DNA of 64,000 bases from Deltaproteobacteria bacterium. Its GTDB lineage: Bacteria > Desulfobacterota > Desulfomonilia > UBA1062. The position numbers and the translations under genes are program-made. Positions 1 to 8,159 of the stretch are shown here, in pieces. Under the pieces are notes generated by a model that worked only from the letters and a program-made list of their open reading frames with translations, was not told the DNA's origin and ran no database searches. Positions within the stretch are counted from its first letter, which is position 1. Each line of letters opens with the position of its first letter. The DNA is taken from the NCBI GenBank assembly GCA_018433775.1, contig JAHDQN010000016.1, forward strand, positions 27,062 to 91,061. The letters are read 5' to 3'.

Positions 1-812
1 TATACGGCCCGGGCGGTCGTGGGGATGTCCACTGCCTCGTGGTCCTTTTCGAAGAGGCTCATGCCGTGCTCTCCCCGGGTGACGAGCACGGTGTCGCATG
101 CAAGGGCCGATTTGACCCTCTTGGCCGCCTCGATGATGTCCTGATCCGACTCGATCTTGATCCCGGCGCCGAAGCTCAGCTCTTTGGTGTTGGGGGTGAT
201 GACGTCGATGTTCTTGTAAAAGGGGAAGTTTCTCTCCTTGGGGTCCACGCAGACGATCACGCCGTTTCCTCTGGTAAGTTCCACCACCTCGCTGATGAGC
301 TCCCTGCTCACCACGCCCTTTGCGTAATCGGAGACAATGACGGCGTCAACGCCCTGTATGCAGTCACGCACCTCGCGGATCATCTCCTCCCTGATATGAT
401 CGGGAATGACCGAACGGTTCTCGCGGTCGAGCCGGACGATCTGCTGGGTGTGGGCGATGATGCGGGTCTTGACGATGGTCCCCTTGCCGGGGGCGGACAG
501 GATCTTGGACGTGGGGATGCCCGACCGGTTCAGGATGTCGATCAGGATGTCACCGTGGACATCCATGCCCTTCACCCCGCTCATGATAACCGACGCCCCG
601 AGGCTCAGGAGGTTGTTGGCCACGTTTCCGGCCCCGCCGAGCTTGTACTTTTCCTCGTGCACCTCCACCACGGGCACCGGGGCCTCGGGCGAGATCCGCT
701 CCACCTTGCCCCAGATATAGTGGTCGAGCATGAGATCCCCGATGACCATGATGGTCTTGGAGCCCATGGCGTCGAATATGGAAGCCAGCCTGCCCTGGTC
801 GATTTTCAGCAT
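1..812 (-). CDS. rfaE1: RfaE1/HldE-type D-glycero-beta-D-manno-heptose-7-phosphate kinase (3' end outside window)
   Basis: PfkB/ribokinase-fold sugar kinase that would phosphorylate heptose-7-phosphate at C1 during ADP-heptose synthesis for the LPS inner core, in the cytoplasm. Translating the minus strand from the ATG at 812-810 gives 270 codons with no stop before the window edge. Visible motifs are VIGDLMLDHYIWG near residue 23, GGAGNVANNL at about 59-68 and a DPKERNF segment, all typical of the heptose kinase branch. The part inside the window stops before the C-terminal GAGD catalytic region, so I cannot tell whether the gene is the kinase alone or the HldE fusion with an adenylyltransferase. 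It starts 24 nt after the ftsY stop on the same strand, so the two are probably cotranscribed. Confidence 0.85.
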   Translation of the reverse strand, partial: MLKIDQGRLASIFDAMGSKTIMVIGDLMLDHYIWGKVERISPEAPVPVVEVHEEKYKLGGAGNVANNLLSLGASVIMSGVKGMDVHGDILIDILNRSGIPTSKILSAPGKGTIVKTRIIAHTQQIVRLDRENRSVIPDHIREEMIREVRDCIQGVDAVIVSDYAKGVVSRELISEVVELTRGNGVIVCVDPKERNFPFYKNIDVITPNTKELSFGAGIKIESDQDIIEAAKRVKSALACDTVLVTRGEHGMSLFEKDHEAVDIPTTARAV

Positions 813-836
813 TGAGACACTATGAGGAAAAATCAA

Positions 837-2036
837 TTAATTGTCAAGAAAAAGAGCATTTACGAAGTTTTGCGCATTGAACTGCTGCAGATCGTCCATA
901 TCTTCCCCGACACCGATATATCGGATGGGGATCTCGAATTCATTGGCGATTCCGACAATCACGCCGCCTTTGGACGACCCGTCGAGCTTGGTCATGGCGA
1001 TGCCGGTCACGTTTAGGGCGCGATCGAACTGTCTGGTCTGTTCAATGGCATTCTGCCCGATTGTGGCGTCCAAGACAAGCAGAATCTCATGGGGGGCGCC
1101 GGAAAACTTTTTGTCGAGAACCCGCTTGGTCTTCTTGAGCTCGTCCATGAGGTTTTCCTTGGTGTGCAGCCTGCCGGCGGTATCGATGATCAGGACGTCG
1201 TGCCCCCGAGACATGGCCGCCGACAACCCGTCAAAAGCAACGGCGGAGGGGTCGGCGCCTTCGTGGGACTTGATGAAATCGGCGCCTACCCGCTGTGCCC
1301 AGTGCTCGAGCTGCTCGATGGCCGCAGCCCGGAAGGTGTCGCCCGATGCGATGATGACCGATTTGCCCTCGGTTTTGAGCCGGTGCGCGATCTTCGCGAT
1401 GGTAGTGGTTTTGCCCGACCCGTTGACGCCGGTGACCATGATCACGAAGGGCTTTACATCTTCGGGGATGACCAGGGGGGATTCCCGTCTCTCCAGGATG
1501 GAATCGACCTCGGTTCTGATGGAGTCCATGGCCTGCTCCGCGGTGCTGATCTTCCCGACGTTCTTGTGGACGTGCTCGAAGATGGCATAGGCGGTCCTCA
1601 CCCCGATGTCCGTGCCCACGAGGGTCTCTTCGAGCTCGGTGAGGAGCCCCTCGTCGATGGTCCTGGAGCGCCTGAACACGGACGATATCCTCTCGACGAA
1701 CCCTTTGTGCGTCTTGGAGAGGCCCTTCTCCAGCTTCTCCCGGGGGGAGGGCGCGGGCGGCGCCGCCGGCCTGGGAACCGCCTTTTTCCCTGGCTCCACC
1801 GCGACCTCTTCCACGGGGGAAACCTCTTCCTGTCCGGGAACGCTCCTTGGGTGGATTCCGGGTATCGGGAGAACCCACAGGTTCAGGAGAACCGCGATGA
1901 CAAGATAGACCCAGGAAGGGAGATCGACGGGTTCGGTGAAAGGCAGTGCGTTTCCGGCATCGGCCACGAAGAGGGCGAAAAACACATAACTGATGAGATA
2001 GACAAGATAATCATACGCATGAAAACGGTACTTCAC
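837..2036 (-). CDS. ftsY: Signal recognition particle receptor FtsY, membrane-anchored form
   Basis: SRP receptor GTPase that docks ribosome-nascent chain complexes at the inner membrane. 399 aa from a GTG preceded by AGGAGATATATC. The first 60 residues contain two hydrophobic stretches (about 10-28 and 41-58), followed by a Pro/Ala/Glu-rich linker, then the N domain and the GTPase G domain: P-loop GVNGSGKTTT, DTFRAAAIEQL, DTAGRLHT, TKLDGSSKGG and the closing GVGEDMDDLQQF. These leave no doubt about the family. E. coli FtsY has an acidic peripheral A domain here, so the two apparent membrane segments are unusual; similar membrane-anchored FtsY proteins exist in other bacteria. It is followed immediately by the heptose kinase gene. 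Confidence 0.97.
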   Translation of the reverse strand: MKYRFHAYDYLVYLISYVFFALFVADAGNALPFTEPVDLPSWVYLVIAVLLNLWVLPIPGIHPRSVPGQEEVSPVEEVAVEPGKKAVPRPAAPPAPSPREKLEKGLSKTHKGFVERISSVFRRSRTIDEGLLTELEETLVGTDIGVRTAYAIFEHVHKNVGKISTAEQAMDSIRTEVDSILERRESPLVIPEDVKPFVIMVTGVNGSGKTTTIAKIAHRLKTEGKSVIIASGDTFRAAAIEQLEHWAQRVGADFIKSHEGADPSAVAFDGLSAAMSRGHDVLIIDTAGRLHTKENLMDELKKTKRVLDKKFSGAPHEILLVLDATIGQNAIEQTRQFDRALNVTGIAMTKLDGSSKGGVIVGIANEFEIPIRYIGVGEDMDDLQQFNAQNFVNALFLDN

Positions 2037-2159
2037 GATATATCTCCTTACATCGGGAATAGCTGGTATCTCCTATCACAGGCATGGGAAAAGAACAAGG
2101 TGGAGCATGAGAAATCCCTTTTTCGATCATACGCCTGGTGCGTTGATACGAGATAGCTG

Positions 2160-2208
2160 TTGACAAGAGAACTGCAAGAGTATACCTAAAGCATAAAGTT
2201 TAACTTTA
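2160..2208 (+). promoter_or_regulatory. Promoter with MerR-type operator for the first nitronate monooxygenase-like gene
   Basis: TTGACA at 2160-2165 is a perfect -35 element. The hexamer 17 nt downstream (TACCTA, 2183-2188) is a weak -10. Directly after it lies AGTTTAACTTTA (2197-2208), part of the near-dyad AAAGTTTAACTTT at 2195-2207. The same 12-mer occurs in the promoter of the second monooxygenase gene (4770-4781, minus) and with one change at the merR promoter (8875-8886, minus), so it is probably the MerR operator. Confidence 0.6.
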
Positions 2209-2247
2209 AGCTAATACATTGATCAGAAATTTTCCAAGGAGGAAGTC

Positions 2248-3237
2248 ATGATACAGACCGCTATCACCGAGATGTTTGGGATCCGGTATCCTGTTATTTG
2301 CGGGGCCATGATGTGGCTGTGCAAACCCGAGCTCTGCGCCGCCATATCCGAGGCTGGGGGTATGGGAAACCTGACGGCCGGCAATTACGAGACAGAAGAC
2401 GATTTCCGGGCAGCCATCCAAGAGGTGAAGGCACTCACCGACAAGCCCTTTATGATCGGGCTGACCCTGCTGCCCTCCATACGGATCACCGGAGAGCACC
2501 ACAGGATGTATGCCCGTGTGTGTGCGGAGGAGCGGGTGGCAGGCCTCGAGGTCTCGGGCAGCCCGCTCGACAAGGTGATAGGAAAAGACGGGATAGTCGC
2601 GCTCAAGGATGCAGGGGTGAGGCTCTTCCATAAGGTGGGCTCGGTCCGGCACGCCGTGCACGCGGAAAAGGCCGGATATGACGGCGTATATGCTGCCGGT
2701 TTCGAAGAGGGAGGGCATCCCCTTGACGATGATGTGACCACCATGGTCCTCACCCCGAGGATCGTGGATTCCGTCAAGATACCGGTGGTCACGGTGGGCG
2801 GCATATCCGACGGGAGGTCTCTGGCGGCCGCGCTTACCCTGGGCGCCCAAGGCGTGATGATGGCGAGCAGGTTCATAGCGACCGAGGAATGCATGGTTCA
2901 CGAGAATATCAAGAAGGAGCTCATCGCAAGGCAGGAATTCGACACCACCATGTTCTGCAAGAGCATCGGCCTGCAGGGAAGGGCACTGAAAAACCAGGTC
3001 ATCAGCGATGTCCTTGAGGTCGAAAAGAACGGCGGCGGGCTCGAGCAGCTGATCCCGCTCATTTCGGGCCAGCGGATAAAGGATGCATGGGAGCAGGGAC
3101 AGGTGGAAAACGCGCCTTTGATGGTGGGGCAGTCCATCGGGCATATCCGGGGGATTGTGAGCTGCCGGAAGCTGCTGGAAACCATGCACGATGACGCAGT
3201 GATACACCTGAACAAGGCCATGAGCCTGGTGAAATAG
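2248..3237 (+). CDS. Nitronate monooxygenase / FabK-like FMN-dependent flavoenzyme
   Basis: 329-aa TIM-barrel flavoprotein of the 2-nitropropane dioxygenase/FabK family; the ATG is preceded by AAGGAGG. Visible are the N-terminal ITEMFGIRYPVICGAMM strand and loop, AGGMGNLTAG near residue 35, GFEEGGHPLDD, which carries the conserved histidine of the family, and the phosphate-binding VGGISDGRSLAAALTLGAQGVMMASRF segment split across two strands. The family includes nitronate monooxygenases, enoyl-ACP reductase FabK and uncharacterised oxidoreductases, and I cannot separate these by eye. It converges on a second, diverged family member at 3531-4694. Shared operator-like sequences with that gene and with merR imply coordinated control. 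Confidence 0.85.
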   Translation: MIQTAITEMFGIRYPVICGAMMWLCKPELCAAISEAGGMGNLTAGNYETEDDFRAAIQEVKALTDKPFMIGLTLLPSIRITGEHHRMYARVCAEERVAGLEVSGSPLDKVIGKDGIVALKDAGVRLFHKVGSVRHAVHAEKAGYDGVYAAGFEEGGHPLDDDVTTMVLTPRIVDSVKIPVVTVGGISDGRSLAAALTLGAQGVMMASRFIATEECMVHENIKKELIARQEFDTTMFCKSIGLQGRALKNQVISDVLEVEKNGGGLEQLIPLISGQRIKDAWEQGQVENAPLMVGQSIGHIRGIVSCRKLLETMHDDAVIHLNKAMSLVK

Positions 3238-3475
3238 CGTTTCAAAGCATACCTCCCTGCAGGGGGAGGGATATTCAGCTTTCTTTAAGGCAAATCCTTC
3301 CCCCTGTACGTTCTTTCTGCAAGCGCTCTCCCGAGCTTCGATCCGCCCTTGGTTCTCCGCTTGTGCCGTGCCGGAGTCTTTTTCGGGGCAGAAGGTTTTG
3401 AGCAGGCTGAGCCTGGTGCTCCGTCATTCTGACGCTGGGAGAAAACGGCCTGTGAGGGAAATGCCCGTGATGATG

Positions 3476-3508
3476 AAAAAGGCGGTTCTGCAGTCTCGCA
3501 GAACCGCC
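3476..3508 (-). terminator. Rho-independent terminator of the minus-strand monooxygenase gene
   Basis: Perfect 11-bp GC-rich stem (arms 3481-3491 and 3498-3508, six-nt loop AGTCTC). On the minus strand it is followed by five T residues (A-run at 3476-3480 on the plus strand). It lies about 20 nt past the stop codon at 3531. Confidence 0.85.
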
Positions 3509-3530
3509 GTGGGGAACATGGAGGAAAGAT

Positions 3531-4694
3531 TTATTCGCCGGACTTGGCAGCGGCCGGTTCTTTCTTTGGAGAGCGCGGCTTTCTGGAAGCCGGCTTTGAA
3601 GTCTTCCTGACGGGTGCCTTTGCAGCCTTGGGGGCGTCGGCATTGCCGCTCTTTGCCTTCTTTGCCAGATCCTTTGCGATCTCTTCGGCCTCACGCACCA
3701 CCCGCTCGATGGCCTCGGCAACCGTGGGGTTGTCCTTGATCAGCCCGGTTACCTGGCCCACGGGAAGCACGCCCTCGGTCATGTCGCCATTTTCCGTGGC
3801 TACGCGGATCGCCTTGAAGGCGTTTGCCATGTATGCAAGCTGCATGGCGTTTTTCCAGCCAGAGGCCAGCACGCCGATGAAGAGCTTGAAATAGGGGAGG
3901 TGAAGCTGGCGGGCGATATCCCTCGAGTTGGGAAGCGCCTCGAACATTTTCTTGAGATTCATGCCTTCCCTGATGGCCTTCCGTGCGGCCCTGGTATCCA
4001 GCACCCGGCATCCCAGACCGTCGAACCGGGTTGAATACACGGTATCGTTTATGTCCTTTTCGATGGACAGGTTCTTGTAGTTCTGGTGGAGCGGGCTTTC
4101 CCGGGTGGTCATCAGGCGGGTTCCCATGGCCGCGCCGTCCGCCCCCAGTGCGAGTGCCGCAGCCAGGCCTCTCCCGTCGGCGATGCCTCCGGCAGCGATG
4201 ATCGGGATGCTCACGGCACTGGCGATACTGGGAATCAGGCAGAAGGTGGTTGCATCACCGCCGTGGGCCGCAGCCTCGTGGCCGGTCACCAGCAGGGCGT
4301 CGCAGCCGTAGTCCTGGGCCCTCCTGGCATGCTTGTGATTCACCACCGTGGCGATCACCTTGCCCCCGTACTCGTGGGCGGCCTTGACGATCCAGTCGCC
4401 CTTGCCCAGAGAGAAATTGACGACCGGCACCTTTTCCTCGAGCGCTACCTGCGCGTTTTCAGAAGCGCCTGGAAAGAGGAGGGTGGCGTTGGTCCCGAAG
4501 GGCTTGTTGGTGAGCCGCTTGATCTCTCTGATTGCCTTCCGGGTCTGGTCCGCGTCAAGGGGTCCCGTGGCCAGGATGCCGAGCCCGCCGGCATTCGACA
4601 CGGCCGCCACCATCTGGGGCACGCTGATCCAGCTCATACCTGAAAGCACGATGGGGTGCTCGATGCCTAACATCTCTGTAATCCGTGTTTTCAT
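3531..4694 (-). CDS. Nitronate monooxygenase-like flavoenzyme with a basic Lys/Ala/Pro-rich C-terminal tail
   Basis: 387 aa from ATG with GGAGT upstream. The first 340 residues form a 2-nitropropane dioxygenase/FabK-type barrel: ITEMLGIEHPIVLSGMSW, AGGLGILATGP, GHEAAAHGGDATTF with the conserved histidine, and the FMN phosphate loop AAGGIADGRGLAAALALGADG. The last 50 residues or so are low complexity, rich in Lys, Ala, Pro and Ser, and resemble histone-H1/AlgP-type tails. The tail is not part of the enzyme family and may bind nucleic acid or membranes, or be a flexible linker. The gene ends in a clear terminator and its promoter carries the same operator-like 12-mer as the gene at 2248. The two proteins share the fold but are clearly diverged. 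Confidence 0.85.
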   Translation of the reverse strand: MKTRITEMLGIEHPIVLSGMSWISVPQMVAAVSNAGGLGILATGPLDADQTRKAIREIKRLTNKPFGTNATLLFPGASENAQVALEEKVPVVNFSLGKGDWIVKAAHEYGGKVIATVVNHKHARRAQDYGCDALLVTGHEAAAHGGDATTFCLIPSIASAVSIPIIAAGGIADGRGLAAALALGADGAAMGTRLMTTRESPLHQNYKNLSIEKDINDTVYSTRFDGLGCRVLDTRAARKAIREGMNLKKMFEALPNSRDIARQLHLPYFKLFIGVLASGWKNAMQLAYMANAFKAIRVATENGDMTEGVLPVGQVTGLIKDNPTVAEAIERVVREAEEIAKDLAKKAKSGNADAPKAAKAPVRKTSKPASRKPRSPKKEPAAAKSGE

Positions 4695-4769
4695 ACCTGA
4701 CTCCTTTTTTAAGGATTCGTGTTTTCCTTCACGGCTCCATTATGGCAGCCCGATAAACAGCCTGAAGAT

Positions 4770-4805
4770 TAAAGTTAAACTACAAGGTTGTGCAATCCTT
4801 GTCAA
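4770..4805 (-). promoter_or_regulatory. Promoter with MerR-type operator for the second monooxygenase-like gene
   Basis: On the minus strand TTGACA (4805-4800) is followed after 17 nt by TAGTTT as a -10-like hexamer. That hexamer lies inside TAGTTTAACTTTA (4782-4770). The 12-mer AGTTTAACTTTA is identical to that at 2197-2208. Confidence 0.6.
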
Positions 4806-5155
4806 GGGATGTTTTCTCCGCGAAGCCATGTTTCTCTTCCGTGTTGCTCACCAATGCTCCCGATGATCCGGAAGCTGCGTCGCGGCTGGAAATGTTTGAT
4901 GTTCTCTCCGAGGGTGATTTCCCTGCCGTCACGCGTATGAAAGGCTGATGTGCGGGCAGATCGTATGGCTTACGCCCTTTCCGGAAAAGCCTGAGCAATC
5001 GAGTCCTTCCGAAGTGTCTGATCTTACTCCCTGCAGTGTTTGGAACCGTCACCCCCTTCTCTCCAGATAGAGCAGTACACGGAGAGGACGGTCTGTATTC
5101 CGATCAATGGCATGGTCTCTCAGGGCAATCCCTTCGACCCTGTGGAAGCCGCAAG
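4806..5155. other. Intergenic, no gene seen
   Basis: About 350 bp upstream of the 4770-4805 promoter and downstream of the lipoprotein gene at 5156-6358. A 90-codon minus-strand frame here (4780-5052) has no recognisable protein character, covers the neighbouring promoter, and was not accepted. No clear terminator was found for the lipoprotein gene. Confidence 0.5.
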
Positions 5156-6358
5156 CTAGTCCTCTGAAGCGGACGCGGAGGAGGATTCTACGATCACCAC
5201 AACGCTGCAGGTCCAGTCATCCTGATTCCAGGAATCCACCATTGTGAACGAGACAAGGTATCTTCCGGTCGAGCGGAACCGGAAGAAGGCCTCCAGCGGA
5301 TTGGTGGAAGATGAGAATATTGCGGTTCCCGGATAGGACCAGAAATAGTGGAAGGGCGGGTTGCCCCGGAGGATCTCTGCCTTCAGGCGGACCTCCTGAT
5401 GCAGGGGGACCGTGATCACGTCCCCGGCGTTGACGAAGCGCACCTCGACCTGCTCGTCCTGGCCGGGGACAGGGCCGTACTTCTCGCCGTCGACAACGGT
5501 GACGAGCCCGTAGTCGCTGGCCGTGGCGTTTTCCGCGTCCGTGACGGTGAAGACCACCGGGAAGTTGCCCGTGGTGTAGAATGAAATGAGGCCAGGGTCT
5601 TCTGCAAGCGAGAAGTTCGTCTCATCGCCCACGTTCCAGGCATACGAGTAGGGAGGGGTGCCCCCGGTTACCAGCCCCTCGAGCTGGATCGACTGACTGA
5701 GTATGAGGATCACATTCCACAGAGGCTTTTCGATGATCGCAGAAAGCGGCTGGTTCGCTTCTTCAGCCAGGATGCCTTCGATCTCTATGAGAGTCTCTTC
5801 GAAGTGGATCATAGCAGGCGCGACAGGGACCAGAGATCGCTCTTCCTCGAAGATGCACTGCATATTGAGCTCTTCGAACAGCCTCTGTACATCCGGGTTC
5901 TGCTCAAACTCGGGATCGGTGAAATTCACGGAAAAACCCTGCAGGAAATCACGGGTCTCTGAAGAGATGGTGATGCCGTTGCCCGGGTTGTTGTCCTGGT
6001 CCAGCGACTGGAGAAAGCGGCAGAGGTTCACCACGCATGGATCCCTGAGATCTGTTGCCCCGGGAGCCAGGTGGATGGGGGTGACGAATCTCTTTGCCTG
6101 GGTGGAGCCGAGAATGACATTGCCGATGGAGAAGGTCACGGTTTCTCCCGGCTGGTAATTGAATGTGCCGTCTTGTGCCGTCAGCCCGTTCCATCGGGTT
6201 GTGTCGTATTGGAGCCCGCAGACGGGGCTGTCGATAAAACTCCCGGTCTGGACGTCGGCAGGTGTTGAAACCGTTCCGCCGCCGCCGCCGCATCCGGCCA
6301 GAGAGAGAACCAGGACACCGCACGCTGCCAAGATCTTGAAAACCCTGATCGATCTCAT
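5156..6358 (-). CDS. Secreted lipoprotein with PKD-like domains
   Basis: 400 aa from the ATG at 6358, chosen because AGGAGGGGG lies just upstream and the next residues form a lipoprotein signal (MRSIRVFKILAACG, lipobox LAGC, lipidated Cys23). A Gly-run follows the cysteine. Residues 35-190 resemble the N-terminal domain of many delta-proteobacterial lipoproteins (FIDSPVCGLQY, GTFNYQPGETVTFSIGN, FLQSLDQDNNPGNGI). Two PKD/Ig-like beta-sandwich units follow, each with a GGxPPYSYxW-type motif (GGTPPYSYAW; GNPPFHYFW). Likely a cell-envelope binding or surface protein of unknown ligand. It shares its domain style with the lipoproteins at 6824 and 35614. A terminator-like hairpin sits in its leader. 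Confidence 0.75.
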   Translation of the reverse strand: MRSIRVFKILAACGVLVLSLAGCGGGGGTVSTPADVQTGSFIDSPVCGLQYDTTRWNGLTAQDGTFNYQPGETVTFSIGNVILGSTQAKRFVTPIHLAPGATDLRDPCVVNLCRFLQSLDQDNNPGNGITISSETRDFLQGFSVNFTDPEFEQNPDVQRLFEELNMQCIFEEERSLVPVAPAMIHFEETLIEIEGILAEEANQPLSAIIEKPLWNVILILSQSIQLEGLVTGGTPPYSYAWNVGDETNFSLAEDPGLISFYTTGNFPVVFTVTDAENATASDYGLVTVVDGEKYGPVPGQDEQVEVRFVNAGDVITVPLHQEVRLKAEILRGNPPFHYFWSYPGTAIFSSSTNPLEAFFRFRSTGRYLVSFTMVDSWNQDDWTCSVVVIVESSSASASED

Positions 6359-6394
6359 TCCCCCTCCTGTCGCATGACCGCCATGATACAAAAG

Positions 6395-6432
6395 GAAAAA
6401 ATCCTTCTCCATATGCCCTATCTGGAGAAGGA
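6395..6432 (-). terminator. Terminator-like hairpin in the leader of the lipoprotein gene (possible attenuator)
   Basis: On the minus strand TCCTTCTCC (6432-6424) pairs perfectly with GGAGAAGGA (6410-6402) around a 13-nt loop and is followed by a run of T. It lies only about 40 nt upstream of the start at 6358. There is no room for a promoter in between, so it should be part of that gene's leader transcript. Confidence 0.55.
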
Positions 6433-6823
6433 CGGATAAAATATCTGCAACAAATACAATGAAATGCAGTACAACTTATTACCAACCCCCCGCCTACCGG
6501 AAAACATCCTGCACCATCCGTGGCAGGATAAGAAAATAAATAATCATTTCATGATGATTAGCAAAAATCATGCAACGAGCCAACCGTCGATATATCAATC
6601 ACTTATCGGCATCCTGCCGGTCATGGGCTGAAAAAAATGGAAAATCCTTTCCAACTCCAGGGAAGGGAAGTGCCCACCCGAAACCCCTGGCCGAGGCTGG
6701 CCCTGCGCGGTCTGACGAGGCGAGGTTCCGGGGAGGGGCCCCGCCGGCAGTCCTTCAGAGAGGGTCGTCTATGGGCTTTTGTGCCTGATCGGGGGGTGAA
6801 AACCCGCCTCCGGCCGCAACAGC
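6433..6823. other. Intergenic between two PKD lipoprotein genes
   Basis: About 390 bp, AT-rich near 6440-6620 (probably the promoter and leader of the lipoprotein gene at 6358, minus strand) and GC-rich near 6640-6820. It contains a small hairpin, TCCTGC...GCAGGA, in the leader. No coding frame with protein character was found, and no known riboswitch consensus was recognised. Confidence 0.4.
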
Positions 6824-7795
6824 TCACTGCACCCGCACGATCACTGATGCCGAGCCTGTTTCACCATCGCTGTCCGTGGCCGTGAGGATCACCTCGTGCG
6901 TCCCCGTTCTATTGAAGGTGACCGAAGGGCAGGGTGGCTCGGCGGCGTTTTCCAGATGGTAGCTTCTGGCCACCCCGTCGGGAAAACTGAGGTCGAAGGT
7001 GAACGGTGCGTTCCCGCCCAGCATCTTGATTTGGAATTCCAGGGAATCTCCGGAACTGATTACCGTGTCGTTCTCGGGAGAAATGAATTGAGCCACAGGC
7101 GGCGTGTCGACATAATCCGCCACCGTGACGTTGATCGCGGCGTCCGCAGCGTTGTCCCGGGAATCTAATGCGCTGAAGGTGACCTGATAGCTCCCCAGTT
7201 TGTTGAAGGTGATGGTCTGTTCGGGAGGGGTGTCACCCTCTGCGGTGACGGGACGGGCTGCACCCGCAAAGTTCCAGTTGAAGGTGAAGGGCCCGGTGCC
7301 GCCCGCCACGGCTGCCTTGAAGTCGCAGCTTTTCCCGATTTCCACGGAGATGTCGTCAGAGGGGGACAGGATGCTCGCGGTGATATTCTGATCGTCTTGC
7401 TGCCCGGCGGTGACGGTAATGCTCATGGAATCCCGGGCCATATGTTTTGCACTGTCGTGCACCGTGAAGGTCACGGTATGGATGCGGTTCTCGGAGAAGA
7501 TCACCTCTCCGGGATTCTGGAGGGTGGACGGTTCGGCAGCGCCGTCGAAGTCCCAGTAATAGGAGTAGGGCTTAACGCCCCCGGACACGGAGCCCATGAA
7601 TGTGACGGCAGCCCCTGTCTGAACGGTTTTGTATGCAGGCGAGGTTATCGAGGCCGTGAGGGCGGAAACGGTCTCTTCCGGCTCCCCTTCGGATCCCCCC
7701 GACCCTCCGCCGCTGGAGCAGCTGAAGACAAGGCCGGCAACGCCCGCGATAAAAAACATTTCCAGGTATGACCGGAATGATCTGTTCCTCTTCAC
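6824..7795 (-). CDS. Secreted lipoprotein with three PKD-like domains
   Basis: 323 aa from a GTG at 7795, preferred over longer starts because AGGAGG precedes it by five nt and a signal peptide follows at once (VKRNRSFRSYLEMFF, lipobox LVFSC, Cys26). After a Gly/Ser/Glu linker come three tandem PKD-like units of about 95 residues, each opening with ASITSP / ASILSP / AQFISP and containing GGVKPYSYYWDF, GGTGPFTFNWNF and GGNAPFTFDLSF respectively. The family is extracellular and mediates protein or carbohydrate contacts. It is probably a paralogue of the lipoprotein at 5156-6358. Frames extending upstream of 7795 lack protein character. Confidence 0.75.
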   Translation of the reverse strand: MKRNRSFRSYLEMFFIAGVAGLVFSCSSGGGSGGSEGEPEETVSALTASITSPAYKTVQTGAAVTFMGSVSGGVKPYSYYWDFDGAAEPSTLQNPGEVIFSENRIHTVTFTVHDSAKHMARDSMSITVTAGQQDDQNITASILSPSDDISVEIGKSCDFKAAVAGGTGPFTFNWNFAGAARPVTAEGDTPPEQTITFNKLGSYQVTFSALDSRDNAADAAINVTVADYVDTPPVAQFISPENDTVISSGDSLEFQIKMLGGNAPFTFDLSFPDGVARSYHLENAAEPPCPSVTFNRTGTHEVILTATDSDGETGSASVIVRVQ

Positions 7796-8159
7796 TGTAT
7801 CCTCCTCACGCTTCAGAACAAGAATTCGCCCATGGCGGCCGCCGGCCGTGGAGCACCGGATTCCTCCCGGGCCGCTACCTGTGCGCGGCTCACGTAAGAT
7901 ACGGAGGCATCTGCCCGGTTGCGTCGCTCGCTCCGGTTCAGAAAGGACCGCCGGACCAACAGGCCGCATTCCCGCTGTTACAGCATAGCAAAAATCGTGC
8001 TGGAAGTGAACGACCATAAATTCGGGATGTTACCTCGGCAACCCGCAGGCAGGACCGAGACGGACGGAAAAACATTTCCACAATCATGATGGAGAATGGA
8101 ATATCATTCCGGGATAACCTGCTTTCCCTGCGTATCCGGCCTGCCCGGAGAAGGGCGTG
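7796..8159. other. Intergenic, leader of the PKD lipoprotein gene
   Basis: About 364 bp between the merR stop and the lipoprotein start on the same strand. It holds several GC-rich inverted segments on the minus strand. I compared it with the GEMM (cyclic-di-nucleotide) riboswitch pattern and did not find the conserved core. No gene is supported. Confidence 0.4.

Noticed and set aside
4780..5052. 90-codon minus-strand frame
   Set aside because: No ribosome-binding site, no family character, and it covers the operator and promoter of the monooxygenase gene.
7796..8159. Possible GEMM (cyclic dinucleotide) riboswitch in the lipoprotein leader
   Set aside because: A GACGCAA-like piece is present, but the conserved core and tetraloop are not.
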